A stretch of 64,000 nt of DNA from Latescibacteria bacterium UBA6620. GTDB lineage: Bacteria; Latescibacterota; UBA2968. A model generated the notes under the pieces. That model was not told the origin of the DNA. It did no database searches and was given only the letters and a program-made list of their open reading frames with translations. Both the position numbers and the translations under genes were made by a program. Location of the stretch: the NCBI GenBank assembly GCA_002433075.1, contig DJHM01000033.1, positions 177,968-241,967 of the forward strand, written 5' to 3'. This document shows, piece by piece, positions 33,437 through 42,131 of this stretch. How positions within the stretch are numbered: the first letter of the stretch is position 1; the number at the start of each line of letters is the position of its first letter.

Positions 33437-34630
33437 TTACAGGACGTTCACAATACTCTCGCAGAGATAGTCTACGTTCTCCCCAGTGACACCGGCGACA
33501 TTGATGCGCCCCCCCGTCTTCACGATGTAGATCGAGTATTCTTCCCGAAGCGCGTCGACCTGTTCCGGCGTGAGCCCCGTGTAAGAGAACATCCCCTTTT
33601 GCCGAGCGATGTAGGAAAAGTCTCGCTTGGCTCCTTTCCTTTCCAACGTATCGACCAGCAGTTTTCGAACACCGTTGATGCGGTCGCGCATCGACTTGAC
33701 CTCGTCCTCCCATTCCGCGCGCAGATCGGGATCGTTCAGTACGGTCGTCACAATCGAGGATCCGTGTGCTGGAGGATTGGAGTAATTGGTCCGGATGGTG
33801 ATCAATAAGTGGCTGAGTGCACGTCCCGCGTCGTCTTTTGAGCGTGTGACCAGTGTCAGAGCACCGATACGCTCTCTGTAGAGGCCGAAATTCTTGCTGA
33901 AGGAACTCGCGACGAACATCTCATCGATGACCGCAGCCAGGGCCTGAAGACCTCGGCCATCTTCCGCGAACCCATCTCCCAAGCCTTGATAGGCAAAGTC
34001 CAGCAGCGGAATGAGCGACCGATTCCGTACGATGTCGGCGACTTCCTCCCACTGGCTGGCAGAAGGATCCATGCCGGTAGGGTTATGACAGCATCCGTGC
34101 AGCAGAACCACGTCGCCTGCCGGAATCTTCGAAAGCGCATCCGTGAACGCTTTGAAGTCCAGTTTATTCGATTCATTATCGTAGTAGGAGTAGGTTTCGG
34201 TGGCCAGGTGGGCGGCAGCGAACACTTTGGGATGATTCGCCCAGGTTGGATCGCTCAGCCAGAGCGTCGCGCCTGGGTGGGCGGTATGGATGAAATCACC
34301 CGCAACCCTCAGAGCACCGGTGCCCCCTGGCGTCTGTACTGTCGCCGCACGCCCCCCGGATACAATGGGGTGGCCGTCCCCAAACAGAAGGGACTGAACG
34401 GCGGCTCCGTAAGCAGGGTCCCCCGAAATCGGGAGATAGCTCTTCGTGTCTTCATCCGCTAAGGCACGAGATTCGGCCGTTTTGACGGCGTTCGGGATCG
34501 GCGTATTCCCATCGGCGTCTTTGTAGACGCCCACGCTCAGGTTAATTTTCTGGGGGTTTGGATCTTCGGCGAACGCAGCGGCCAGACCCAGAATCGGGTC
34601 GGGTAGCGCCTGCTCAAGCTTGTCGAACAT
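33437..34630 (-). CDS. Aspartate/aromatic aminotransferase (class I, TyrB/AspC type)
   Basis: The 397-residue PLP enzyme matches the AspC/TyrB subgroup: KINLSVGVYKDADGNTPI, TVQTPGGTGALRVAGDFI, DPTWANHPKVF, LLHGCCHNPTGMDPS, the Asp of PLLDFAYQGLGDG and the PLP lysine in SSFSKNFGLYRERIGAL. The substrate-side arginines are in TNYSNPPAHGSSIV and GGRINVAG. It transfers amino groups between glutamate and aspartate, phenylalanine or tyrosine. GGAGG lies eight bases before its ATG. Confidence 0.95.
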   Translation of the reverse strand: MFDKLEQALPDPILGLAAAFAEDPNPQKINLSVGVYKDADGNTPIPNAVKTAESRALADEDTKSYLPISGDPAYGAAVQSLLFGDGHPIVSGGRAATVQTPGGTGALRVAGDFIHTAHPGATLWLSDPTWANHPKVFAAAHLATETYSYYDNESNKLDFKAFTDALSKIPAGDVVLLHGCCHNPTGMDPSASQWEEVADIVRNRSLIPLLDFAYQGLGDGFAEDGRGLQALAAVIDEMFVASSFSKNFGLYRERIGALTLVTRSKDDAGRALSHLLITIRTNYSNPPAHGSSIVTTVLNDPDLRAEWEDEVKSMRDRINGVRKLLVDTLERKGAKRDFSYIARQKGMFSYTGLTPEQVDALREEYSIYIVKTGGRINVAGVTGENVDYLCESIVNVL

Positions 34631-34974
34631 CTATCATCCTCCGGATTGGGAAACCAATGGCTCGTGAAAGATACAGGCCGAGACATTCTGGAACAAGCCG
34701 AGAGGGATCAGGCGACACATCCTTCGATCAGCCCGATTGACAGACGCTTGTGTTCCACCTTCAGCAGATTGTCCAACATATTGTTTGGCGGTCAGATGGG
34801 TGTAGCGCGGAAACTTCGGGACGGTTTCCATTGCCAAAGATGAAGTCGTTTCGACAAAACATTTGTCAGCCACGCACAGGACCTTGGACGGTCACCTCAA
34901 CCCCGCTTTTCATTTTCCCGGGACTCCGGCCCATCTTAACTTCCAGACCCGTCCGACTATACAAGGGAGCAAGA
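34631..34974. other. 344-base divergent intergenic region
   Basis: It separates the aminotransferase gene (minus) and the M14 peptidase gene (plus). A promoter for the aminotransferase is listed separately. On the plus side a TATACA box at 34958-34963 has no convincing -35, and a GGGAGCAAGA ribosome-binding site precedes ATG 34975. No tRNA, repeat or further gene was seen. Confidence 0.6.
34668..34696 (-). promoter_or_regulatory. Promoter of the aminotransferase operon
   Basis: Minus strand TTGTTC (34696-34691) and TATCTT (34673-34668) with a 17-base spacer. The -10 is identical to those of nuo and of the gene at 6462. Confidence 0.6.
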
Positions 34975-37572
34975 ATGACCCTCTGGCTGCTGATCGCGAC
35001 CCTCGTTTCGCCTGCTATCGCACAGCCCCCTTCACCTGAATCCGTGCTCGGCTTTGGTGTTGGGGAGGATTTCAAGATCGCAGGATGGACGCAAATCGTG
35101 GACTACTTCACCCGTCTTAACGAAGCTTCCGACAGAATCCAGGTGGAGACGCTGGGCGAATCGACGAACGGTCGCCCGTTCATTCTGGCCGTCATTTCGG
35201 ATCCACGAAACCTGGCGCGACAGGAGGCCATTCAGGTCGATCAACGCAAGCTGGCCGATCCCCGGCGTCTGTCCGAAGGCGAAGCGGAGACAATTGCCGC
35301 ACAGGGGAAAACCGTCGTCCTGATCGGGTGTAACATCCACGCCACCGAGATTGCCTCCTCCCAGATGTCGATGGAACTCGCCCACAGTCTTGTCACGGCC
35401 GAAGACTCGCTGACCCATTCGATTCTGGAGAACGTCGTGCTCCTGCTCGTGCCGTCGCTCAACCCTGACGGTATCGACATCGTCCGCGACTGGTACCAGG
35501 AAACGCTGGGAACTCCCTGGGAGGGCTCTGATCCACCCCATCTCTACCACCCGTACACCGGCCACGACAACAACCGGGACTGGTTCATGCTGACCCAGGT
35601 CGAGACCCGGATCATGACGCGTCTTCTCTACAAGAAGTGGTTCCCACAGATTGTCTACGACGTCCACCAGATGAAGAACAACGGCGCCCGTTTTTTCGTG
35701 CCTCCCTTCTTCGACCCCCTGAATCCGAACGTACCCCCTTTGTTGCAGCGTCAGATCATGCTCGTCGGTTCCCACATGGCTCACGATCTCCAGGTCGCCG
35801 ATAAACCGGGGGTTATCACTTCGGCTGTTTACGATATGTGGTGGCACGGTGGATTTCGAAGCACCCCCTATCGTCATAACACAGTCGGCATCCTCACCGA
35901 AGCAGCCAGCGCCAGAATCGCCTCTCCGATATTCCAGACACTCTCGGACCTGGAAGGGAGCCACCGCGGGCTCCGAAAGTACTGGGTCCAGTCGAATTTT
36001 CCCCAACCCTGGCAAGGCGGTTGGTGGCGTCTCAGAGACATCGTGGACTACGAACTGATCGCGGCACGCTCCTTGCTCAAGCTTGCCTCGACCCATCGTC
36101 GCGACTGGCTCGAAAACCAGGTGCTCCTGGGCACGCGAGCTATCGAACGTGGCACCAGCGAGCCCCCTTTCGCTTTCGTGGTGCCGGCGGGACAGAACGA
36201 TCCCATCGCCACGTACGAGATGCTTCGAATTCTGCACGAAGGAGGCGTCGACATCCATCGTGCAGACCGGGACTTCGAGGCCGATGGCGTGAAGTACGAC
36301 AGAGGGACACACGTCGTCCTGATGGCGCAACCTTACCGGGCCCACGCCAAGGATCTACTTGAGCGGCAGCGCTATCCGGATCGGCGTGTGGGTGACGAAA
36401 ACGGCCCCCCGGAACGTCCCTACGATGTGACAGGATGGACCCTGCCCCTCCAGATGGGCGTTCGGACGGTCGAGGTGATCGACGCCTTCGACGCAGAGCT
36501 GACCCGCATCGACCCCGCCCTGCCCTCCCACCCGGCTCCCCAGGCCGACGCTGGCTACTTCCTCGCGAACACCACCAACCACGACATCGTCGCCCTCAAC
36601 CGGCTGACGAGCAAAGGCTACAACGCATACTGGACGAGCGAGGAGCGTCGTGCGGGGTCTCGCCGACTCGCCCGTGGCGCTCTCTTTTTTCCCTCAAAGG
36701 GAGGCCTGACAAGCGAAATGGCTCGTCTTGCCGCCGACCTGGGCATCCAGCCTTTCACGGGTAAGAAACCACCACGCGGCTACCGGCTGCGGAAACCCCG
36801 CCTCGGTCTCTATCAACCCTACGCGAGCAAACTCGACCGCGCCTCCGGCGCCGAAGATGAGGGTTGGACACGATGGGTGCTCGAGCGCTACGAAATCGAC
36901 TATTCGACAATCCACGACGCCGAAGTTCGCGCAGGTGACCTCGAGTCCCGATACGACGTGATCCTGCTCCCCAACGTCCGCACCGATCTATTAATCTCGG
37001 GCAATACGGCCGCCGAGATGCCACCCCGCTACACCGGAGGCATCGGAGAAGCCGGAGCCGACCATCTGGCCGCATTCGTCAATCGGGGAGGAACATTGAT
37101 CTGCATGGGCAACTCCACGACCTTCGCCCTGGATCGTCTGGATCTGACCGTCGACGAGGTTGAAACCACGTTCGCACGCCTGAATCTGTCAGACACGATC
37201 GACGAAGATTACGAGCCGTTCTACGCCCCCGGTTCGATCCTCCAGGTTAATCTGGACCCGTCTCATCCGATCGGATTCGGCCGGCCCACGCCCCTCCCGA
37301 TCTACTTCGCTCAGAATCCGGTGTTCGACGTTTCGGGATCTGCCATACCCGTCGCTACCTACCCCGACTTCAACCCCCTCATGAGTGGCTGGATTCACGG
37401 CGACGAGTTGATCCGAAGAAAAACTGCTCTCGTCGATGCTCAGGTCGGTGAGGGACGGGTCATCCTGTTCGGATTTCGACCCCAACACCGTGCACAGCCT
37501 CACGCGACCTTCAAGTTACTGTTCAACGCCATCTACTACGGAAACGCCCAACCCAACGCCCGCATCAATTGA
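34975..37572 (+). CDS. Secreted M14-family zinc carboxypeptidase with C-terminal extension
   Basis: ATG 34975 starts an evident signal peptide (MTLWLLIATLVSPAIA, then Gln); the frame upstream to 34750 is not protein-like. The 865-residue product has an M14 domain at about residues 30-340. Zinc ligands are His and Glu in NIHATEIASSQM and His in YDVHQMKNNGARFF, and HDNNRDWFMLTQVET is the conserved RDW segment. The rest (about 400-865) is a long extension with Rossmann-like parts (DLESRYDVILLPNVRTDLL; AAFVNRGGTLICMGN). The protein is probably periplasmic or exported. Substrate and the role of the extension are unknown. Confidence 0.85.
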   Translation: MTLWLLIATLVSPAIAQPPSPESVLGFGVGEDFKIAGWTQIVDYFTRLNEASDRIQVETLGESTNGRPFILAVISDPRNLARQEAIQVDQRKLADPRRLSEGEAETIAAQGKTVVLIGCNIHATEIASSQMSMELAHSLVTAEDSLTHSILENVVLLLVPSLNPDGIDIVRDWYQETLGTPWEGSDPPHLYHPYTGHDNNRDWFMLTQVETRIMTRLLYKKWFPQIVYDVHQMKNNGARFFVPPFFDPLNPNVPPLLQRQIMLVGSHMAHDLQVADKPGVITSAVYDMWWHGGFRSTPYRHNTVGILTEAASARIASPIFQTLSDLEGSHRGLRKYWVQSNFPQPWQGGWWRLRDIVDYELIAARSLLKLASTHRRDWLENQVLLGTRAIERGTSEPPFAFVVPAGQNDPIATYEMLRILHEGGVDIHRADRDFEADGVKYDRGTHVVLMAQPYRAHAKDLLERQRYPDRRVGDENGPPERPYDVTGWTLPLQMGVRTVEVIDAFDAELTRIDPALPSHPAPQADAGYFLANTTNHDIVALNRLTSKGYNAYWTSEERRAGSRRLARGALFFPSKGGLTSEMARLAADLGIQPFTGKKPPRGYRLRKPRLGLYQPYASKLDRASGAEDEGWTRWVLERYEIDYSTIHDAEVRAGDLESRYDVILLPNVRTDLLISGNTAAEMPPRYTGGIGEAGADHLAAFVNRGGTLICMGNSTTFALDRLDLTVDEVETTFARLNLSDTIDEDYEPFYAPGSILQVNLDPSHPIGFGRPTPLPIYFAQNPVFDVSGSAIPVATYPDFNPLMSGWIHGDELIRRKTALVDAQVGEGRVILFGFRPQHRAQPHATFKLLFNAIYYGNAQPNARIN

Positions 37573-37587
37573 CCAGGAGCATTCGAC

Positions 37588-39327
37588 GTGCCCGACATCC
37601 TCCAGATCAGCGACCCTGTCACACCCCCTGAATGGGCGCTCCTTCAGCGCGCCCTGATCGATGCCCAGTCAGAGGCGATTGTCGCCTTTTACGAAAAGTA
37701 CTTCGATGAACGTGGTTACCTGCAGTGCGTGCCTCGATGGGGCGGAAATGACGGCCCAGACGACGCGGCAGAGAATATGCTCAACTGGACTCTGCTCCAC
37801 GCCCTCGGGGCGCCAGATCACGTTATAGACCTCTACAAGATCGCCTGGGACGGCCACCTCAAGCAGTATACCGAAGCCAAAACCGTCGATGTCGAGCTCG
37901 GACGAGAGGGCATGTACTACAAGGAGTTCCCGACGATGTTCGACTGGTTTCACCACGGCGAATGGCTGTCGGCTTTTGTGCTTCAAGGTCTGACCGATCC
38001 CGATGACGAAGTCTACCACGCTCGCACCCGGCGCTTCGCCGGTTTCTACAACGGCGAGGACGTCCAGGCCCTCAACTACGACAGGGACCACAGGATCATC
38101 CGCAGCATGTTCAACGGGAGTCGGGGGCCTCTGCTGCGGAAGGCCACCGCCCTCGACTGGGCGGGCGACCCGATCGAGATCGAGGGGCGTTTTCGGCCGG
38201 GGCACGGAGAGGCCACTTTCGAACAGATGCTCGATCACTTTAAGGGCTATACCGACGTCGTGGGCGACCATCCCCTCAATCTGGGGTCTACGACCCTCGG
38301 GTTCAACGCATATGCTCTGACAGGAGAGGCAAAGTACCGTGACTGGGTGCTCGAATACGTCGACGCCTGGCTCGAGCGAACCGAAGCTAACGAGGGCATC
38401 GTCCCCAGCAACATCGGACTCGACGGAACCATCGGCGGAGAAACGGACGGAAAGTGGTACGGGGGGTGCTACGGTTGGGCCTTCAGTGTGTTGAACCCTG
38501 CGACTGGCCGTATCGATCACCGAAACGCGAGTATGGGAAGAACGCACTACGCGTTTGCGAACGCCTACCTGCTGACAGGGGACCGAAAATATCTCGACCT
38601 GTGGGGCAACCTGCTCGACACCATCAACGGCAACTCCAGGGAAGTCGAGGGCAAAACCCTTTACCCACGAGGATACGGAGATGACGGGTGGTATGAATAC
38701 CAGGAAACACCCGTGAGCTACGGCGCCCTCGAGCTCTACTTCTGGACGCAGGACGAGAAGGACCGGTCTCGCGTGCCAGATTCACCCTGGGTCGACTACA
38801 TCGAAGGTCGAAATGACAGCTACCCGACCGTCGCATTGCGGCGTGATTTCGATGTGCTACGCACCAAGCTCGAGGGAATGCGAGAGGATACGTCCGCTCC
38901 CGATATGCGCATGTCGGACGACATGAACCGCACCAACCCCGCCACGACGGATGCGCTGATCCAGACGATGCTCGGAGGCATCCCCACCGGTCGGGTGGGA
39001 TACCCTCTGCACTGTCGGCTCCGTTACTTCGACCCGGCCGGGCAACGAGCCGGACTCCCCCAGGACGTGGGCGCACTGATCACCCGCTTCGACGACACGA
39101 CCACCGAAGTCGCCCTCGTGAACATGAACCCCACACACGAACGCCGCATCACTGTCCAAGCCGGAGCCTACGGAGAGCACCGGATCCTGAAGGTGAGTAC
39201 AGCGGCCAGCTCTCTCGAGGTGAACGACCGAGCCTTTTCCGTCAGACTGGAGCCGGGGTGCGGGGCTACCGTTTCAATAGAACAGAATCGCTACGTTAAC
39301 CAACCCACGTTCGCGTTTCCCTGGTAG
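37588..39327 (+). CDS. Large protein of unknown function, possibly an (alpha/alpha)6 barrel
   Basis: A 579-residue protein with GTG start, 15 bases after the peptidase gene. No signal peptide. It is rich in Trp, Tyr, Gly and acidic residues, with helical-hairpin spacing (MLNWTLLHALGAPDHVIDLY; AYLLTGDRKYLDLWGNLLDTI), a pattern of six-hairpin glycosidase-like folds. Motifs such as EFPTMFDWFHHGEWL, GETDGKWYGGCYGWAFS and YEYQETPVSYGALELYFW could form an active site. The C-terminal 100 residues are beta-rich. Family not recognised by name; glycoside hydrolase or lyase activity is possible. Confidence 0.7.
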   Translation: MPDILQISDPVTPPEWALLQRALIDAQSEAIVAFYEKYFDERGYLQCVPRWGGNDGPDDAAENMLNWTLLHALGAPDHVIDLYKIAWDGHLKQYTEAKTVDVELGREGMYYKEFPTMFDWFHHGEWLSAFVLQGLTDPDDEVYHARTRRFAGFYNGEDVQALNYDRDHRIIRSMFNGSRGPLLRKATALDWAGDPIEIEGRFRPGHGEATFEQMLDHFKGYTDVVGDHPLNLGSTTLGFNAYALTGEAKYRDWVLEYVDAWLERTEANEGIVPSNIGLDGTIGGETDGKWYGGCYGWAFSVLNPATGRIDHRNASMGRTHYAFANAYLLTGDRKYLDLWGNLLDTINGNSREVEGKTLYPRGYGDDGWYEYQETPVSYGALELYFWTQDEKDRSRVPDSPWVDYIEGRNDSYPTVALRRDFDVLRTKLEGMREDTSAPDMRMSDDMNRTNPATTDALIQTMLGGIPTGRVGYPLHCRLRYFDPAGQRAGLPQDVGALITRFDDTTTEVALVNMNPTHERRITVQAGAYGEHRILKVSTAASSLEVNDRAFSVRLEPGCGATVSIEQNRYVNQPTFAFPW

Positions 39328-39336
39328 CCCGGTTAG

Positions 39337-40602
39337 TCATCTAACGGTCAACCCTCGGACCAACCAGAGCGACCACGCCACCGAGATCGCCGCCAGGACA
39401 AAGAGGCTCGGGTGTCCGACCGCCTCGGCAAGTACGCCGCCGAGCGCTGGGAAGAGTGACGCGAACCCCATCATCGTGTTGCTGATCCCGATGTAGGTCG
39501 GGCGACGTGCCTCCGGCGCGATGTCCAGAAGGTAGCTCTTGAACCCCACGAAACTACCCGATACCGCTGCCCCCATCAGAAAGAAGATCGGCAGGAACAG
39601 TGTAACGGCGTCGATTCCATCGCTCGAGCCCTGTCCGACCAGCACCCACAGGGTATAGAGTGGAACCGACAGCTGGCAGACCGTGGTCCAGCGAACAACC
39701 GACCTGTTCCCGAACCTTGTGGATATCCATCCCCAGACCGCATTCGACACCACGACGCCCGCCGTCTGAACGGCAAGGAAGAGTCCGGTCGTGGCCACGT
39801 CTACGTCGAACTGCTCCCTGGCCACCACGATGTAGAAGGGCATCGCCAGCCCCCCCCCTGACGCGAACAGCTGAACTCCGAACATCCTTCGATAGTTGAC
39901 ATCCTGCCTGAGGATCGATGGAACTTCCTTCAGTACCCCAGACCACGATCTCGGTTGTGTCTCCACTTCGCCCGGCGATTCCCGGAGGAAAGAAAGCGTC
40001 AGGTAGCCAGCCATCATCAGGGCCGCAGCAAGACTGAAAATCAGGACGAAATTCGAGGGGAACGGATATATCTCACCAGAAGCCAGGATGTGTCGGATGA
40101 TGATGCCGGCAAGGATGCTGAACACCCCGTGCCCCAGCATGAACCGAAGCGCGTAGAACGTGCCCCAATGCTCTCTCGGAATCGTCTTGCCCACCAGGTC
40201 CGAGAACGGAAGCCCAGCCACCCCGCCCGCGAGATGTGACACCGCGTACATCACGAGGAATATCTTCAGGACCAGCCCGGGCGATTCGGCTCCGTAGAGA
40301 CCCAGGATCGGGATGAAACTCCAGAGCAGAACCATTCGGACCGTGTTCGCCTTGAGGTAGATGGGCAGCCGAAAACCGTGTCGCTCGACCCACCCTGCAA
40401 TGAAGAGCTGAGGAAGATGCCATCCCGTACGGTGAATCGAGCTGGCCAATCCCACGAGAAAATCCGAAGACGTGAAATGCTTCACGAATACCGGAATGAC
40501 CGTCGTAGGATCCATGAACGCGACCCCGAACATGAAAATCGTGCCCTGAATCACCCCCACCACATAGTTGTAACGGCCGTCGCCCTTTTGAGGCAACATC
40601 AC
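39337..40602 (-). CDS. MFS transporter
   Basis: The 421-residue protein has about 12 membrane segments (for example GTIFMFGVAFMDPTTVIPVF, GVVVSNAVWGWISTRFGNRSVVRW with the MFS loop between the second and third helices of the C-half, and SLFVLAAISVAWSLWLVRGL). The substrate is unknown. It is convergent with the gene at 37588 and divergent from the TIM-barrel isomerase gene. An inverted repeat just before its start covers its ribosome-binding site. Confidence 0.85.
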   Translation of the reverse strand: MMLPQKGDGRYNYVVGVIQGTIFMFGVAFMDPTTVIPVFVKHFTSSDFLVGLASSIHRTGWHLPQLFIAGWVERHGFRLPIYLKANTVRMVLLWSFIPILGLYGAESPGLVLKIFLVMYAVSHLAGGVAGLPFSDLVGKTIPREHWGTFYALRFMLGHGVFSILAGIIIRHILASGEIYPFPSNFVLIFSLAAALMMAGYLTLSFLRESPGEVETQPRSWSGVLKEVPSILRQDVNYRRMFGVQLFASGGGLAMPFYIVVAREQFDVDVATTGLFLAVQTAGVVVSNAVWGWISTRFGNRSVVRWTTVCQLSVPLYTLWVLVGQGSSDGIDAVTLFLPIFFLMGAAVSGSFVGFKSYLLDIAPEARRPTYIGISNTMMGFASLFPALGGVLAEAVGHPSLFVLAAISVAWSLWLVRGLTVR

Positions 40603-40605
40603 GAT

Positions 40606-40636
40606 CCTCCACGGCGTGCGCCACCGTCCGTGGAGG
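40606..40636. promoter_or_regulatory. Inverted repeat over the MFS ribosome-binding site
   Basis: CCTCCACGG (40606-40614) and CCGTGGAGG (40628-40636) are perfect 9-base inverted repeats in the divergent region. On the MFS transcript the stem includes its GGAGG ribosome-binding site; as DNA it could be an operator shared by both genes. Confidence 0.5.
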
Positions 40637-40685
40637 TGTATATTTCGATTCGTTCGATCATCTTTTCGAGAACAGGAGATTGGCT

Positions 40686-41504
40686 ATGGAGTTGTCACTG
40701 GCGGGCTGGAGTATTGTAAGGCGTTTCAAGGACGAACGTGCCCCTTTACCGCTACTCGACTTTCCGAGCGTAGCGCGCGAAGAGTTCGGAATCCGCGCGA
40801 TCGAGCTGAACAGCCCGTTTTTCGAGTACGTCGACCCCGACAACAGCGCTTCGAGCCCTATCGTCGACGGCTACCTCCGTAAACTCAAGCAACGCGCTGA
40901 TGACCTCGATGTGCGATGCCTTAACATTGCTGTTGACGGCCACGGCGACCTGTCGTCCGTCGACGAAGCTGAGCGCCTCGCCTCAGTCGATAACCACAGG
41001 AAGTGGATCGATGCCTGTGTCGCCCTCGGTTGCAACGCCTTTCGTGCCAACAGCGGCGGAAGGGGCGACGGCGATGAGGAGGCCAAAATCTCCCAGTGCG
41101 TTCAAAGCTTTGGCGAACTGAGCGAAGAGTCAGGCAAGGCCGGCGTTCGCCTGATGATGGAAAACCACGGCGGGATCTCCTACGACCCGGACGTCGTCGT
41201 CCGAATTATGGATGAAGTGGGGAGTGACTATTGCAGGGTCCTGGCCGACTTTCTCAACTGGCCTGCCGAAGACGACAAGCTCGAGAACCTGAAGAAGGTC
41301 GCCCCCTATTCCTGGGCCATTCACGGCAAGTTTCTGACCTTCGACGCGGACGGGGAATGTCCCGAAATTGATTGTGGTGCGGCCGTGCAGATCCTGCGGG
41401 ACGCCGGCTACGACACCCCTTGGGGAATCGAGTACGAGGGAAAGACTGACGACCACGAAGGCGTATTGAAAAGCAAAGCCCTGCTTGAAAAACACCTCAG
41501 ATAG
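40686..41504 (+). CDS. TIM-barrel sugar phosphate isomerase/epimerase-like protein
   Basis: Start ATG 40686 with AGGAG 7 bases before. The 272-residue product has the AP-endonuclease 2/xylose isomerase-like barrel: IRAIELNSPFFEYVD, VRCLNIAVDGHGDLSS, KWIDACVALGCNAFRANSGG, VRLMMENHGGISYDPDVV (metal Glu), VLADFLNWPAE and, at the end, TPWGIEYEGKTDDHEGVLKS (metal Glu). Substrate unknown; such proteins often epimerise or isomerise rare sugars. A nucleoside deoxyribosyltransferase-like gene follows in the same direction. Confidence 0.85.
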   Translation: MELSLAGWSIVRRFKDERAPLPLLDFPSVAREEFGIRAIELNSPFFEYVDPDNSASSPIVDGYLRKLKQRADDLDVRCLNIAVDGHGDLSSVDEAERLASVDNHRKWIDACVALGCNAFRANSGGRGDGDEEAKISQCVQSFGELSEESGKAGVRLMMENHGGISYDPDVVVRIMDEVGSDYCRVLADFLNWPAEDDKLENLKKVAPYSWAIHGKFLTFDADGECPEIDCGAAVQILRDAGYDTPWGIEYEGKTDDHEGVLKSKALLEKHLR

Positions 41505-41515
41505 AAGCTAGCCAC

Positions 41516-41998
41516 ATGCCTATGGCAAAAACCCTCTACCTCGCCAGTCCCTACGGCTTCAGCCCACACTGGAAAAGCGAGCTGCTCCCCCCCTTCGTTC
41601 AGGCGCTTGAGGCCCTGGGGGCTGAAGTCTGGGAGCCATTCGCCCGGAACAACCAGAAGGACTTCTCCAAAGCGGGGTGGGCCTATGAAGTCGGCCAGGC
41701 CGATCTGCGGGACACCCGCGAAGCGGACGCAATCTTTGCAATCGTGAACGGCACCCCTCCGGATGAAGGGGTGATGGTCGAACTCGGCATCGCGATCGCG
41801 TTGGGAAAGCCGACGTTCCTCTATCGGGACGACTTCAGGCGGTGTACCGACTGTGAACGATACCCACTGAACCTGATGCTCTTCACAGGCCTTCCCGAGA
41901 CCGGCTGGGAAGCCTACTACTATACTTCGCTCGAAGAAATCGCTTCCCCTGAAAAGGCCATCGTCCAGTGGCTCGATGGAAAGCTCGAGACACCCTGA
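41516..41998 (+). CDS. Nucleoside 2-deoxyribosyltransferase-like protein
   Basis: A 160-residue protein with the NDT fold: TLYLASPYGFSP at the N-terminus, DLRDTREADAIFAIVNGTPPDEGVMVELGIAIALGKPTFLYRDD carrying the Asp and the catalytic-type Glu of the (D/N)G-x-x-x-x-x-G-x-x-x-E-(L/I)G motif. NDT enzymes move 2-deoxyribose between bases or hydrolyse nucleotides. The cysteines in RRCTDCERYPLNLML are unusual. The start may be ATG 41516 or 41522. It follows the isomerase by 12 bases. Confidence 0.82.
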   Translation: MPMAKTLYLASPYGFSPHWKSELLPPFVQALEALGAEVWEPFARNNQKDFSKAGWAYEVGQADLRDTREADAIFAIVNGTPPDEGVMVELGIAIALGKPTFLYRDDFRRCTDCERYPLNLMLFTGLPETGWEAYYYTSLEEIASPEKAIVQWLDGKLETP

Positions 41999-42084
41999 GT
42001 CCTGTCATTGCGACGAATGGATGCGAGCGCCTGACTCGCTTGCAGTCGTTACCACCAGTGGAGGTGACTTCGAGTACAAACGAA

Positions 42085-42114
42085 AGGTCGGTCCAAAAGG
42101 GCCGACCTTTTCGA
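42085..42114 (+). terminator. Terminator after the deoxyribosyltransferase-like gene
   Basis: GGTCGG and CCGACC flank a further wobble-paired stem and AAAA loop; AAA before and TTTT after allow action in both directions, including for the convergent KamA-type gene. Confidence 0.75.
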
Positions 42115-42131
42115 TTCGCTATCTCTACGCC

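Noticed and set aside
34750..34974. Longer start for the M14 peptidase
   Set aside because: The 75 extra residues are not protein-like and would bury a clear signal peptide that begins at 34975.
35032..36345. A 437-residue minus-strand reading frame inside the M14 peptidase gene
   Set aside because: The plus strand has conserved zinc motifs and a signal peptide; the minus frame has no family resemblance.
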